The notes: generated by a model from the sequence alone, not told the origin. Counted from the first letter of the stretch, positions 1 through 8,069 are shown. The stretch: DNA of 64,000 nt from Streptomyces cupreus (GCF_014257025.1 NZ_JACMSF010000040.1:24125-88124), one strand, 5' to 3'. Translations and numbers: made by a program.

Positions 1-792
1 GTCAACAAGGTCGACTGGCGGCCGGGCGCCGAAGCCACCGTCGGCATCGCCCAGCCGATCTCCCTGGTCTTCGACCATCCGGTCAAGAACAAGGCCGAGG
101 TCGAGAAGCAGCTCAAGATCACCACCTCGAACGACACCGAGGGCTCCTGGGGCTGGATACAGGACTGGTCGGGCAAGGACCGGGTCGACTGGCGGCCCAG
201 GACGTACTGGAAGCCCGGAACCAAGGTCATGCTGAACGCCGAACTGAACGGCACCGACTCGGGCCCGGACGGCGGCTGGTTCGTACGCGACTACACGACC
301 ACCTTCACCATCGGCGCCGAACAAATCGTCAAGGTCAACCTCGACAGCCACCAGCTCACCCTCGTACGCGACGGCGAGACGGTGCGGCGCATACCGGTCT
401 CCGGGGGCACACCCGGCGGTGACAAGCGCTCCTGGCGCGGAACAGCCGTGCTCATGGCCAAGGAGGGCACGATCAACATGAACTCCGGGACAGTGGGCCT
501 GGGTGACGCCTACGACAAGATGGTCGACTTCTCGATGCGGCTGACCTGGTCGGGCATGTACGCGCACGCCGCCCCGTGGAACGCCCGCTGGTTCGGCAAC
601 TCCAACCAGAGTTCCGGCTGCATAGAGATGAGCGACGCGAACGCGGCCTGGTTCTACGGGCAGGTGCGGCCGGGCGACCCCTTCGAGATCACCGGCAAGG
701 ACACCAAGGGCGTCGTGGCGCCCGGGAACGGCTTCGGCGCCTGGAACCTGTCGTGGAGCGAGTGGCAGCAGAAGAGCGCGGAGCGGGGATAG
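1..792 (+). CDS. L,D-transpeptidase, C-terminal part (start lies before the window)
   Basis: The frame is open from base 1, so only the last 263 residues are visible. The product should be an exported L,D-transpeptidase that makes 3-3 cross-links in peptidoglycan. Bases 1 to about 330 encode a beta-rich Ig-like region of the kind that precedes the catalytic domain in actinobacterial enzymes. The YkuD domain follows (IVKVNLDSHQLTLVRDGE at about 325-380). The catalytic signature is a His at 565-567 (YAHAAPW) and SSGCIEM with the nucleophile Cys codon at 619-621; the usual S-H-G-C is S-S-G-C here. The signal peptide or lipobox would lie upstream. Family assignment is firm; the subclass is not. 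Confidence 0.93.
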   Translation, partial: VNKVDWRPGAEATVGIAQPISLVFDHPVKNKAEVEKQLKITTSNDTEGSWGWIQDWSGKDRVDWRPRTYWKPGTKVMLNAELNGTDSGPDGGWFVRDYTTTFTIGAEQIVKVNLDSHQLTLVRDGETVRRIPVSGGTPGGDKRSWRGTAVLMAKEGTINMNSGTVGLGDAYDKMVDFSMRLTWSGMYAHAAPWNARWFGNSNQSSGCIEMSDANAAWFYGQVRPGDPFEITGKDTKGVVAPGNGFGAWNLSWSEWQQKSAERG

Positions 793-932
793 CCACGTGA
801 GTTGTCCGGGATCTCTCCGGGAATTGTCCGTGATCGGTAACGGACGGATCCTCTGGCCGCCGTTTCTCGTCCTGCCAGGTGGTCGCGAGGTAGCTCGGGA
901 TCGATGGGGAACTACGGGAGAGCGGGGCGGAC

Positions 933-1706
933 ATGGCACGGCACGGTGCTGGGCGGGGCTGGTACGTCAAGGTGGTCGGGGCGGCGCTCGGGGTGACGGT
1001 GCTCGCAACCGGGGCCTCGGTGTGGGCCGCGCAGGCCGGTGCCGTGGGCGGCTCGTCGCCGAAGCCGAGCGCGTCGGCCACGCCGGGCGGTGACGTCGAG
1101 CCGGTCGCGAAGACCATCGCCCACGCCTCGGACGCGGGGGCTCGCGGCGTCAACATCACCATCGACGACGGACCCGACCCCGTCTGGACCCCTCAAGTCC
1201 TGGACGTGCTGCGGGAGTACGGGGTGAAGGCCACGTTCTGCATGGTGGGTACGCAGGCTCAGGCCCACCCGGATCTGGTGAAGAAGGTGGTGGCCGCCGG
1301 GCACCGGCTGTGCGACCACTCGGTGTCGCACGACACCACCATGGACAGGCAGCCCCAGGCCTACCAGTCGGAGCAGATACTCGACGCCGAGCGCATGATC
1401 ACCGAGGCGTCCGGGGGCGTACGGCCGATGTACTACCGGGCGCCGGGCGGGGCCTTCACCCCCTACAGCCGTACGCTCGCCGCCTCCCGGGGCATGCGTC
1501 CGCTGGGCTGGAACGTGGACACCAAGGACTTCGAGCGGCCGGGCACGGACGCCATCGTCGCCACCGTCGAACGGGAGCTGCCCAACGGGCCGACACTCCT
1601 CTTCCACGACGCGGGAGGCGACCGCTCCCAGACCGTCGAGGCCCTGCGCCGGATCCTGCCCTGGCTCAAGGACCAGGGCTACTCCTTCGGCTTCCCGGTG
1701 CGCTGA
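933..1706 (+). CDS. Secreted/anchored polysaccharide deacetylase (NodB domain)
   Basis: This 257-residue protein is a carbohydrate esterase 4 (NodB) enzyme, probably removing N-acetyl groups from peptidoglycan or a related glycan outside the cell. Residues 12-33 form a signal peptide or signal anchor, followed by a Ser/Pro/Ala linker. The NodB motifs appear in order: TIDDGP (Asp78 and Asp79), the metal-binding HSVSH (His129, His133), RAPGG (169-173), a WNVDTKDF segment (Asp196) and LLFHDAGG (His225). All expected metal and catalytic residues are present, so it should be active. It follows the transpeptidase on the same strand, 140 bp downstream, which fits a cell-wall role. The ATG at 933 is the only start that keeps the signal peptide. 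Confidence 0.92.
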   Translation: MARHGAGRGWYVKVVGAALGVTVLATGASVWAAQAGAVGGSSPKPSASATPGGDVEPVAKTIAHASDAGARGVNITIDDGPDPVWTPQVLDVLREYGVKATFCMVGTQAQAHPDLVKKVVAAGHRLCDHSVSHDTTMDRQPQAYQSEQILDAERMITEASGGVRPMYYRAPGGAFTPYSRTLAASRGMRPLGWNVDTKDFERPGTDAIVATVERELPNGPTLLFHDAGGDRSQTVEALRRILPWLKDQGYSFGFPVR

Positions 1707-1749
1707 GCTGGATGTACGGCGCGACGGTGCGGCCGCTGCGGCTCCTGTA

Positions 1750-2046
1750 GCCCGCGGCTGGGCCGGGCCGTGAGCCGTGTCTGGTGCAACCGCGCGGGGC
1801 TCGCCGAGACAGCCCGCCACTGCGGCGGCGGCTCGACCTGCAGATCCCCTCTTTGCGGGCACCAGTGGCATGCTGGTGGGCCCGGGCGATGGTCGAGTCG
1901 AGACATCCCAGGTGATCAGTCCTTCGGCGTCGGCCTGAGCCTGCAACTGCTCGAAGACGCGGTGCCAAGTGCCATCCCGCTGCCAACGCCGGAACAGGCC
2001 GACCGGGAGCAAGGGCTCCAGCTTCGCCCGCTGCGCATCGTCAGAT
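1750..2046 (-). pseudogene. IS5-family transposase remnant with internal deletion and frameshift
   Basis: The minus strand from about 2046 downward reads AQRAKLEPLLPVG, the usual start of IS5-type transposases, then jumps directly to FRRWQRDGTWHRVFEQLQAQ and ITWDVS. In intact relatives these are separated by about 60 residues, so an internal deletion is inferred. After WDVS the frame changes and continues as LDSTIARAHQHATGARKEG, the DDE-region segment with the catalytic Asp. Homology fades near 1750. No complete element or paired terminal repeats were seen, so this is dead IS debris. Family recognition is from remembered motifs. Confidence 0.65.
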
Positions 2047-2059
2047 CATGCCGCCCCAC

Positions 2060-2091
2060 GAAGTGGATCTTGACACTTCAAGATCCACTTC
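2060..2091. repeat. Perfect 14-bp inverted repeat with 4-bp loop
   Basis: GAAGTGGATCTTGA (2060-2073), CACT, then TCAAGATCCACTTC (2078-2091). It sits between two transposase remnants and just upstream of the IS5-like N-terminus. It may be an IS end, a fused pair of IS ends, or a hairpin acting as a transcription barrier. Confidence 0.7.
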
Positions 2092-2164
2092 TGAAACGCA
2101 CCCCACCACCGGCCGCTGGCCCCATGGGCGGGCTCCGTATGGCTCACAGTGATCGCTACGGGAG

Positions 2165-2375
2165 ACGCCGCAGCGACATGGATCGCGGCCGGCGCGCCGG
2201 GCCGCCCGGCCTCGGCGTAGCGCCCTGGGCGTGTGCACCGCAGGCTTGGACAAGCGGCGGATAAGACGCACGAGTGTGGACCGGCTCGCCCGGACGGCTG
2301 GCGGCATGCGCCAGACGGGTCCCGCGCAACCGGCCAGCATCACCGCCAGCAAGCGCGTTGGCCACAGCGAAAGCG
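2165..2375 (-). pseudogene. ISL3-family transposase fragment, internally deleted
   Basis: On the minus strand LAVMLAGCAGP, then SRSTLVRLIRRLSKPAVHTP resembles the helix-turn-helix and following segment of ISL3-type transposases, in which a VLGVDDFALRRG block should come next. Instead the DNA changes frame and reads YAEAGRPGAPAAIHVA, which in relatives lies about 60-70 residues further on, before the DRWHLW motif. So the DDE core is deleted and the junction is out of frame. There are no catalytic residues left. The assignment rests on motif memory and is moderate. Confidence 0.5.
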
Positions 2376-2639
2376 CCGGACCTGTAACCGGATCGCCACC
2401 GGGCGACCGCGTTGCCAAGATCCCTCAGACGAGGAGCTCGGAGCGACGGACGATGAGCTGGGCCTTCGCCACGTCACCGCCTCTGACCAGCCGGGTTCGT
2501 CCGACAGCCAGGATGAAAGAGGTTCAGTCACATTGGGCCGGCGCCTGTCCTGCGTCGATGAGCGCAGGGCCCAAGGCTTACGCTCGGTGCCTGCCGCCGC
2601 GATGATCGCGCCAGATGGGATGCAACGGGGGAGTGTGCG
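2376..2639. other. 264-bp stretch with no supported gene
   Basis: Reading frames here have arginine/serine-rich shadow composition and no ribosome binding site. It links the IS debris to the next gene and probably carries that gene's promoter, which was not recognised. Confidence 0.5.
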
Positions 2640-3869
2640 GTGCGCGCGGGGTGGATCAGGCTGTGGCGGTGGACGGCGTGGGGCGGGATCGGGCTGAGCG
2701 TGTACGCGGGCTGGCTGACGGTCGATGACGCACGAGACCGCGCGTCCAGCGAGCGGGAGATCAGTGCGGCGTGCGGTCGGCTCGTGTCGCCGGCCACGGT
2801 GATGGACCTGCGCGGTGGGACGGTCCGAGCCAAGGCCAGCGACTACGACCGGCTCGACGCACGTGAGCTGCCCAGTTCCTGCACCATCTACAAGGTGCCC
2901 GGTCCGGGCAAGACGATAGGCCTGTTCACGCTGGTCGTGCAGGGCACCGACACCTCCACGCCGTTGCACTGGATCGGTGATGACAGCGGACACGAGCCGT
3001 TCTACGGCCTTGACACGAACGGCCGTCAGAAGTCGGACGTCACCGCTGTCGCCGATCGGCGCCCTGAACCGCAGCCTATGGGCGATGGCACCTTGGGCTG
3101 GTACGGGAACTGGTACACCACGGTCCGCGCCGAGTGCGGACCCGGCAGCAGCGCGACAGCCCCTGAACTGCTGAACGTCACCGCCCGCGCCGATTACGAC
3201 GACGTCTCCGCAGCAGACCGTCAGCGCCTGGCCCGCATCGCCCGCTCGGCCGCCGAGAAACTCACCGACCGGATCGGCTGCCGGACCCGACTGCCCGCCC
3301 TGGCCGACCACCCGTTGGCCAACGCGCCGTCCGCCCTTCGCCCCGCGCAGGCGGTCAACGGTTCCTGCCGTTGGTTCGCCCGGCACATCAAGCAGCAGGG
3401 GCAAGGCCGCCTACCCGACCGCGCCCTCGCGACGCCCGCCCGAGACGCGAACCCCGTACAGAGCTGCCTTCTGGCGGTCGGCCCCGATCAGGTGGGACAT
3501 ATCGCCGATGGCATGCCCGAGGGCAAGCGTAGTTACGCCCGCAGCGCACTCACCCACTCGCCCTGGTGGCTGCGCACCGTCTCCTACTTCGGCCCAGAGG
3601 CACGCACGGTGGGATACGACAGCCTCGGAAGTAGGGACGAGATCATCAAGACGGGAACGACCGGGCACACCAACGGCGCCTGGTGGGCCTCCTCCATCTG
3701 CAACGGCAAGCCCGCCCTGCACACCCTCAGCTCCAGTTACGCCTACGACAACGTGCTCGACTCCCAAAGCCTGTCCGCTCTGTTCCGCGCGTACGTCGAC
3801 GACATCACCGAGCGGCGCGGCTGCACCCACGTGACCTACCCGGATTCAGAGGACTTCCGCAGCCCATGA
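2640..3869 (+). CDS. Hypothetical membrane-anchored extracytoplasmic protein
   Basis: This 409-residue protein of unknown function starts with GTG at 2640 behind a GGGGGAG-type Shine-Dalgarno sequence. A single hydrophobic segment at residues 7-25 should act as an uncleaved signal anchor, placing the rest outside the membrane. The outside part seems to hold two related halves, each beginning with a Cys-containing segment (CGRLVSPATVMDLR near residue 45; NGSCRWFARH near residue 247). These scattered cysteines (for example CTIYK, ECGPG, GCRTR, SSICNGK, GCTHVTY) could pair as disulfides. It resembles large hypothetical lipoprotein-like proteins common in Streptomyces. No enzyme motif was recognised. 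It ends 35 bp from a convergent gene. Confidence 0.8.
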   Translation: MRAGWIRLWRWTAWGGIGLSVYAGWLTVDDARDRASSEREISAACGRLVSPATVMDLRGGTVRAKASDYDRLDARELPSSCTIYKVPGPGKTIGLFTLVVQGTDTSTPLHWIGDDSGHEPFYGLDTNGRQKSDVTAVADRRPEPQPMGDGTLGWYGNWYTTVRAECGPGSSATAPELLNVTARADYDDVSAADRQRLARIARSAAEKLTDRIGCRTRLPALADHPLANAPSALRPAQAVNGSCRWFARHIKQQGQGRLPDRALATPARDANPVQSCLLAVGPDQVGHIADGMPEGKRSYARSALTHSPWWLRTVSYFGPEARTVGYDSLGSRDEIIKTGTTGHTNGAWWASSICNGKPALHTLSSSYAYDNVLDSQSLSALFRAYVDDITERRGCTHVTYPDSEDFRSP

Positions 3870-3904
3870 GTCCATGAGCACTGGTGCGTCTGTGTGATGG
3901 CGGG

Positions 3905-4243
3905 TCAGATGGCATGATTGATCCATCGTCGGAGTGCTGCGTTTGTGGTGTCGTCCAGCTGGCACAGAGCCTCGATGGCGTCGAGGTCGCCCGGCAGCGG
4001 TGCGATAGCCGCGGTGGTGAGAGCGGCATGCAGTTCCAGACGGCGACGGTCGGCCGGTTCGAGAGAGAGGGACAGGCGGCTCGCCGGGTCGGGTGCGGGC
4101 AGAACGTAGTCGCCGAGATCCGTGACGCCGAGGGGCGTCGGCGTCTGCTCCGGCTGGTCGTCGATGCGCGCGGCGGGGAAGCGGTAGGGGTCGAGATCCT
4201 GAAGTGCAGCGGTGTCCGTGGTGAAAGCCTGAAGTCGGGTCAC
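3905..4243 (-). CDS. Small hypothetical protein (112 aa)
   Basis: The GTG start at 4243 has a strong Shine-Dalgarno sequence, GAGGAGG, five bases upstream, which decides the start. The product is acidic and soluble, with no signal peptide or membrane segment. The N-terminal half has proline-rich stretches (DQPEQTPTPLG) and the C-terminal half looks helical (LSLEPADRRRLELHAALTTA; AIEALCQLDDTTNAALRRW). I do not recognise a family. It converges on the secreted protein gene to its left. Codon use and the ribosome site make it a real gene; function is unknown. Confidence 0.7.
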   Translation of the reverse strand: MTRLQAFTTDTAALQDLDPYRFPAARIDDQPEQTPTPLGVTDLGDYVLPAPDPASRLSLSLEPADRRRLELHAALTTAAIAPLPGDLDAIEALCQLDDTTNAALRRWINHAI

Positions 4244-4598
4244 GATTGCCTCCTCAGTTGTGACGTCGTTGGAGAAGACGACGGGAAGGGGAGTGAGGGC
4301 AGTTGCGGCGCACGGGGTAGTCCACCCGAATGTCCCCTACGGCATCTCGTCACAAGACAGATGAACCAACAGGTCCAGGACCGGAGCCGGTCTTCACCGA
4401 GACCGCACAGTGCGCATGGGGTGCCGGACGCGGGCGGGATCCTCGCCGGCCTTCGGGGCGGCGGAGTCGGCGTGCGCCACCCCGAAGGCTTCGGCGTACG
4501 CTCCGCGCCTGGCGTGCTCGGCGAGCGCCCGGCTCCGGTGCTGCGCCTGGTCAGTGCGACGTAGCCGGTCACCCGCCGTTCCCGCGCGGGGCGCAGGG
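4244..4598. other. 355-bp region without a supported gene
   Basis: It lies between two minus-strand genes. A 110-codon frame on the minus strand ends with a TGA that overlaps the GTG at 4243, but its Pro/Arg/Ser-rich composition does not look like a protein. It should carry the promoter of the 112-aa gene. Confidence 0.5.
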
Positions 4599-5030
4599 TC
4601 AGCTCGACTGCCGTGTGGCGCGGTAGCGCTCGGCGAGCCGGGCCAGGGCGACGGCGCCGAGCAGGAGGCCGAAGTCGCGTAGGGCGATGTCGTAGTGATC
4701 GGGGATGGTCAGCAGGTTGACGATGATGCCGGCGAGCCAGCCGGCTACCAGCCAGCCTCCGAACCGCGGGGCCACGGCGACGGTGATGCCGGCGATGATC
4801 TCAATGACGCCGACGGCATACATGGCGTCCTGGGCGCTGCCCGGAACCACGTCGTTGATCCACGGCGCGAGGTAGGTCGGCCAGTCCACGAGCAGATTGG
4901 CGAACTTGTCCAGGCCGAACAGGATCGGCGCAACGGTGAATCCCGTCCGCAGGATCCAGAACGCCTGGTAGGCCGGGTCGGCAGCCAGGCTGCGCCGGGG
5001 TGCGGCCGGCGCGGGGGCGGTGGACGACAT
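4599..5030 (-). CDS. DoxX-family membrane protein
   Basis: A 143-residue integral membrane protein with four predicted helices (around FWILRTGFTVAPILFGLDKF, the MYAVGVIEIIAGITVAV segment, LVAGWLAGIIVNLLTI and ALRDFGLLLGAVALARL). This is the layout of DoxX/DoxD-like proteins, small quinone- or thiol-redox-linked membrane proteins of uncertain function. The ATG at 5030 is chosen over an upstream in-frame start because GGAGGAGG lies just before it. It is transcribed divergently from a cysteine-rich HTH regulator that probably controls it. The 91-bp intergenic region holds promoters for both. Confidence 0.88.
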   Translation of the reverse strand: MSSTAPAPAAPRRSLAADPAYQAFWILRTGFTVAPILFGLDKFANLLVDWPTYLAPWINDVVPGSAQDAMYAVGVIEIIAGITVAVAPRFGGWLVAGWLAGIIVNLLTIPDHYDIALRDFGLLLGAVALARLAERYRATRQSS

Positions 5031-5102
5031 GACACCCTCCTCCTGTATCAACAACTTTCACTATCAATAGAAGCGCGCCCCGTCTCTTTAGTCAATGGCT
5101 GT

Positions 5103-5121
5103 TGGTTTTACACTGGTGTGC
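5103..5121 (+). promoter_or_regulatory. Candidate -10 box for a leaderless regulator gene
   Basis: TACACT at 5109-5114 is followed by seven bases and then GTG at 5122, the spacing expected when transcription starts on the start codon. No Shine-Dalgarno sequence precedes GTG 5122 or the upstream ATG at 5095. A weak -35 (TTAGTC, 5089-5094) sits about 14 bp upstream of the -10 box, shorter than the ideal spacing. Confidence 0.45.
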
Positions 5122-5793
5122 GTGGACCACTCGAAGGAACCGACAGACGCTGATGTCTCCGCCGTCGCGGCTCTGGACGAGCCGACGCGTCGGCGGCTGT
5201 ACGAGCACGTGGTGCGCCAGCCCGAGCCGGTCGGCCGGGACGACGCCGCCCAGGCCCTCGGGCTGGCGCGGCAGACGGCCGCCTTCCACCTGGACCGGCT
5301 GGCCGATCAGGGGCTGCTGGAGGCGGTGTACGAACGGCGCAGCGGACGCAGCGGCCCCGGCGCGGGCCGGCCCGCGAAGCTCTACCGGCGCTCGGGCCGA
5401 CAGGTCAGCGTCAGCCTGCCCGAGCGGCGCTACGAGCTGGCGGGCCGGCTGCTGGCGCAGGCGGTGGAGGAGTCCGACGCGACAGGCGAACCGGTCCGCA
5501 CCGTGCTGCACCGCAAGGCGGGGGAGCTGGGCGAGCAGCTGGGCGTGCAGGAAGCCGCCGGCGTGACGGACCTGTTGGAGCGGTACGGGTTCGAGCCGCG
5601 CCACGACGGGGAGGCCATCGTGCTGGGCAACTGCCCTTTCCATGTGCTGGCGCGCGAGCACACCGAGACAGTGTGCGGGATGAACCTGCATCTGCTGCGC
5701 GGGGTGCTCAGGGCGTTGGGCGAAAGCGGCCTTGAGGCGTGCCTGGCGCCGGCGCCGGGACGGTGCTGCGTCCGCCTGCAGCCGGCCGCCTGA
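5122..5793 (+). CDS. ArsR/SufR-like winged-helix regulator with C-terminal cysteine cluster
   Basis: A 223-residue transcription factor. Residues 15-75 form a winged helix (LDEPTRRRLYEHVV; recognition helix around ALGLARQTAAFHLDRLADQG). The C-terminal third carries a NCPFHVLA segment and cysteines at 171, 185, 207, 215 and 216, close to the arrangement in SufR-type regulators that bind an iron-sulfur cluster or metal. This suggests a redox- or metal-sensing repressor. It is divergent from the DoxX gene, its likely target. GTG 5122 is preferred because a -10 box lies 7 nt upstream (leaderless); an in-frame ATG at 5095 would add nine residues. The exact effector is unknown. Confidence 0.85.
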   Translation: MDHSKEPTDADVSAVAALDEPTRRRLYEHVVRQPEPVGRDDAAQALGLARQTAAFHLDRLADQGLLEAVYERRSGRSGPGAGRPAKLYRRSGRQVSVSLPERRYELAGRLLAQAVEESDATGEPVRTVLHRKAGELGEQLGVQEAAGVTDLLERYGFEPRHDGEAIVLGNCPFHVLAREHTETVCGMNLHLLRGVLRALGESGLEACLAPAPGRCCVRLQPAA

Positions 5794-5880
5794 CCGGCGC
5801 CCCATCTTGCGACGTCAACCACGTATAGGGCGGCGGGAGTTGCACCGGGGCGACGAGGCCTTCACAACGTCGCTCGCTCC

Positions 5881-6138
5881 CTAGGATGGTTCTTCGTCGC
5901 TTTGGGTGTGGTCACGGACCCAGTTCTTGTGGGCGTTCGACCCCTCACGTCCGGGAGAGATTTTCAGCACGGCTTCGTTGTCGATCTGTTCGAGGCTCGT
6001 GATCACGTAGGGAGACCCGGTCTTCACCGCGATCCGGAGGCTGCCGTTGCTGAACTCCGTCACCCTCAGCGTGCGATTGCCCGCCAGCGGGATGTCCCGT
6101 CTGCCGACCTCGGTCGGTCTCTCATCTGCGCCAGCCAT
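5881..6138 (-). CDS. Small hypothetical protein (85 aa)
   Basis: ATG at 6138 follows AGGGAG with good spacing. The product is a soluble 85-residue protein with an alternating polar/hydrophobic pattern (LAGNRTLRVTEFSNGSLRIA; SPYVITSLEQIDNEAVLKI) suggesting a small beta fold, and a charged C-terminal tail. No family was recognised. It lies 57 bp downstream of the glutamine amidotransferase gene on the same strand and may be co-transcribed. Confidence 0.68.
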   Translation of the reverse strand: MAGADERPTEVGRRDIPLAGNRTLRVTEFSNGSLRIAVKTGSPYVITSLEQIDNEAVLKISPGREGSNAHKNWVRDHTQSDEEPS

Positions 6139-6194
6139 GCTCGACTCCCTACTACGCCATGAACTGGAAAGGCGTCACCCTATCTGCTGACGCG

Positions 6195-7031
6195 TCACGC
6201 CGGTTCTGGGGTGAAGGGATACAACCCGTCGGCTCCGGCATGTACGACGCCGTAACTGCTCTCGGGTACCTCGTTCCAGGCACCCGGCAGGTCGCCGAGG
6301 GGTTCGGACACGATGAGGCGGGTCTCGTCGGACACTTCCTGCAGGAACGCCATATCGGGGTGCAGCTTGCGCAGTGCGTCCACGCGGGTGCTGTAGAACA
6401 ACGACCGCGAAGCGCCCTGGCTGGAGTAGCGGAAGGCCCATACGCGTTCGCCGTCGGTCACGGCGATCGTCATCTGGAGCGGGAACTCCACGCCGTGGTC
6501 CCTGCCGCTGCGCTCCACCACTCCCGCCATCCGGGCCACGGCTCCCGGCGGGTCCTCGTCCAGGCCGAAGGTGACCGCCAGGTAGAACATCATCTCCGAG
6601 TCCGTCGTTCCCTCGATGTCCGAGTACAGCCCGGGGTCGACGAGCAGGGACAGCTCGCGGCGCATGAGAGGGAAGCCTGCAATGGCACCGTTGTGCATCC
6701 ACATCCAACGGCCGTGCCGGAACGGGTGGCAATTCGTCTGCTGCACCGCTGTGCCGGTCGACGCCCGTATGTGGGCGAAGAACAACGGGGAGCGGACATG
6801 ATCCGCGATCTCCCTCAGGTTGCGGTTGTTCCAGGCGGGGCCGATGTCCTTGAGCAAGGCCGGGGTGTCGATGCTTTCCTGCGCGTACCACCCGATGCCG
6901 AAACCGTCGCCGTTCGTGGTCTCGACACCCAGTCTGGAGTGGAGGCTCTGATCGATCAGCGAGTGGGCCGGCTTGTAGAGGATGGTGTCGAGAAGCAGGG
7001 GTGTTCCCGAGTAGGCGAGCCATCGGCACAT
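6195..7031 (-). CDS. Class II glutamine amidotransferase (YafJ/EgtC-like)
   Basis: A 278-residue Ntn-type amidotransferase. The protein begins MCRWLAYSG, so Cys2 becomes the N-terminal nucleophile after Met removal. Other family signatures are NGDGFGIGWY (41-50), FFAHIRAST and the MHNGAIAGF segment that shapes the glutaminase site, and the TTDSEMMFY segment. It is a stand-alone domain without a fused synthetase, as in YafJ and in EgtC, the ergothioneine-pathway amidohydrolase. No other ergothioneine genes are nearby, so the substrate is open. ATG 7031 has AGGTGA six bases upstream. The region upstream of it (7032-7187) holds only the promoter. Confidence 0.92.
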   Translation of the reverse strand: MCRWLAYSGTPLLLDTILYKPAHSLIDQSLHSRLGVETTNGDGFGIGWYAQESIDTPALLKDIGPAWNNRNLREIADHVRSPLFFAHIRASTGTAVQQTNCHPFRHGRWMWMHNGAIAGFPLMRRELSLLVDPGLYSDIEGTTDSEMMFYLAVTFGLDEDPPGAVARMAGVVERSGRDHGVEFPLQMTIAVTDGERVWAFRYSSQGASRSLFYSTRVDALRKLHPDMAFLQEVSDETRLIVSEPLGDLPGAWNEVPESSYGVVHAGADGLYPFTPEPA

Positions 7032-7187
7032 GAGCGATCACCTGGCACTGATCGGGTGGCCCTTATTCGGTTGGTCTCATTTTCGCCTCCTTCGCCGCGC
7101 ATCGCCATGCGGGCGCGGATCGGACGGCCACCCGGGCGGGCAGCTGCGGCCCGCCCGGCCGCCATTGCCGTCGTGTGTATCTACGGC

Positions 7188-7224
7188 CGCCTACGACGTC
7201 CCTGGAGGAGGGACGTCGTAGGCG
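7188..7224 (-). terminator. Strong hairpin terminator, 15-bp perfect stem
   Basis: CGCCTACGACGTCCC (7188-7202) pairs perfectly with GGGACGTCGTAGGCG (7210-7224) across a 7-nt loop. It lies 12 bp beyond the stop of the purU fragment and is its expected terminator. It also insulates the amidotransferase promoter. There is no strong T-run, which is common in streptomycetes. Confidence 0.88.
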
Positions 7225-7235
7225 GGGCGTTCCCG

Positions 7236-7598
7236 TCAGCTGAAGACCACCGTCCGGTTGCCGTGGATCAGGACCCTGCCCTGGCAGTGCCAGTTGACGG
7301 CGCGGGCCAGCGCCAGGCGTTCGGCGTCACGGCCGACGGTGACGAGTCGGTCGGGACCGGCTCGGTGGTCGACGCGGATGATCTCCTGCTCGATGATCGG
7401 CCCTTCGTCCAGGTCGGCCGTGACGTAGTGAGCGGTCGCGCCGACGAGTTTCACCCCACGGCGGTGAGCCTGGTGATACGGCTTGGCTCCGGCGAAGCTC
7501 GGCAGGAAGGAGTGGTGGATGTTGATGGCCCGGCCTTCGAGCCTCTTGCACAGATCGTCGGAGAGCACCTGCATGTAGCGGGCGAGGACGACGAGGTC
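7236..7598 (-). pseudogene. purU: Formyltetrahydrofolate deformylase, C-terminal fragment
   Basis: The minus strand encodes the last ~120 residues of PurU, which hydrolyses 10-formyl-THF to THF and formate. Recognisable pieces are DLVVLARYMQVLS, then INIHHSFLPSF, GAKPYHQAHRRGVKLVGATA and DEGPIIEQEI, including the formyltransferase-type active-site Asn-Ile-His-His and the Asp of the C-terminal loop. The ACT domain and first half of the catalytic domain are missing. Homology stops abruptly at about 7598, where the opposite strand becomes an aldehyde dehydrogenase. Reading frames continue past the junction by chance. It cannot be functional. Confidence 0.88.
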
Positions 7599-8069
7599 GG
7601 CCCGATGGTCTCCAAGGCCCACTTCGAACGGGTCACCGGGTACCTGGAGCGCGCGAAGAAGGAAGGCGTACGGGTGGCCGTCGGAGGCGCATCCGTCGAC
7701 GGACCGGGCTACTTCATCGCCCCGACCGTTCTGGTCGACGTACCCGAAGGCGCCGAGGCCGCCCGCGAGGAGATCTTCGGCCCCGTCATCACGGTCGAGA
7801 CCTTCACCGACGAGGAGGAGGCGGTACGACGGGCCAACGACGTCCCCCTCGGCCTCTCGGCATCGGTGTGGACCGAGAACGCCCGCCGCAGCCACGCCGT
7901 CGCCGCGCGCCTCGACTTCGGCACCGTCTGGGTCAACTCGCATCTGGTGCTGTCCAGCGAGGTCCCCTGGGGCGGTTTCAAGGGCTCCGGCTATGGCCGT
8001 GACCTGTCGATCTACGCGCTGGACGACTACTCGCGCACCAAGCACGTCATGCACAACCACGGCCGCTGA
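7599..8069 (+). pseudogene. Aldehyde dehydrogenase, C-terminal fragment
   Basis: About 156 residues of the NAD-dependent aldehyde dehydrogenase C-terminus, starting GPMVSKAHFERVTGYL. Clear ALDH blocks follow: GYFIAPTVLVDVP, EEIFGPVITVETF (the Glu-Ile-Phe-Gly-Pro motif), NDVPLGLSASVWT, FGTVWVNSHL and PWGGFKGSGYGRD. The Rossmann domain, catalytic Cys and general-base Glu are missing. An open frame runs on upstream to 6159, but that part is antisense to the amidotransferase and purU. It has no start of its own, so it is a truncated relic created by the rearrangement at about 7598/7599. Confidence 0.88.

Noticed and set aside
2340..3404. 354-codon minus frame opposite the membrane-anchored protein
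   Set aside because: The plus strand has a proper start, signal anchor and protein-like composition.
4240..4572. 110-codon minus frame overlapping the next gene start (GTGA)
   Set aside because: Its Pro/Arg/Ser-rich composition and lack of a ribosome site outweigh the suggestive overlap.
6159..7598. Long open plus-strand frame running into the aldehyde dehydrogenase fragment
   Set aside because: It is antisense to the glutamine amidotransferase and purU fragment and only becomes protein-like at 7599.
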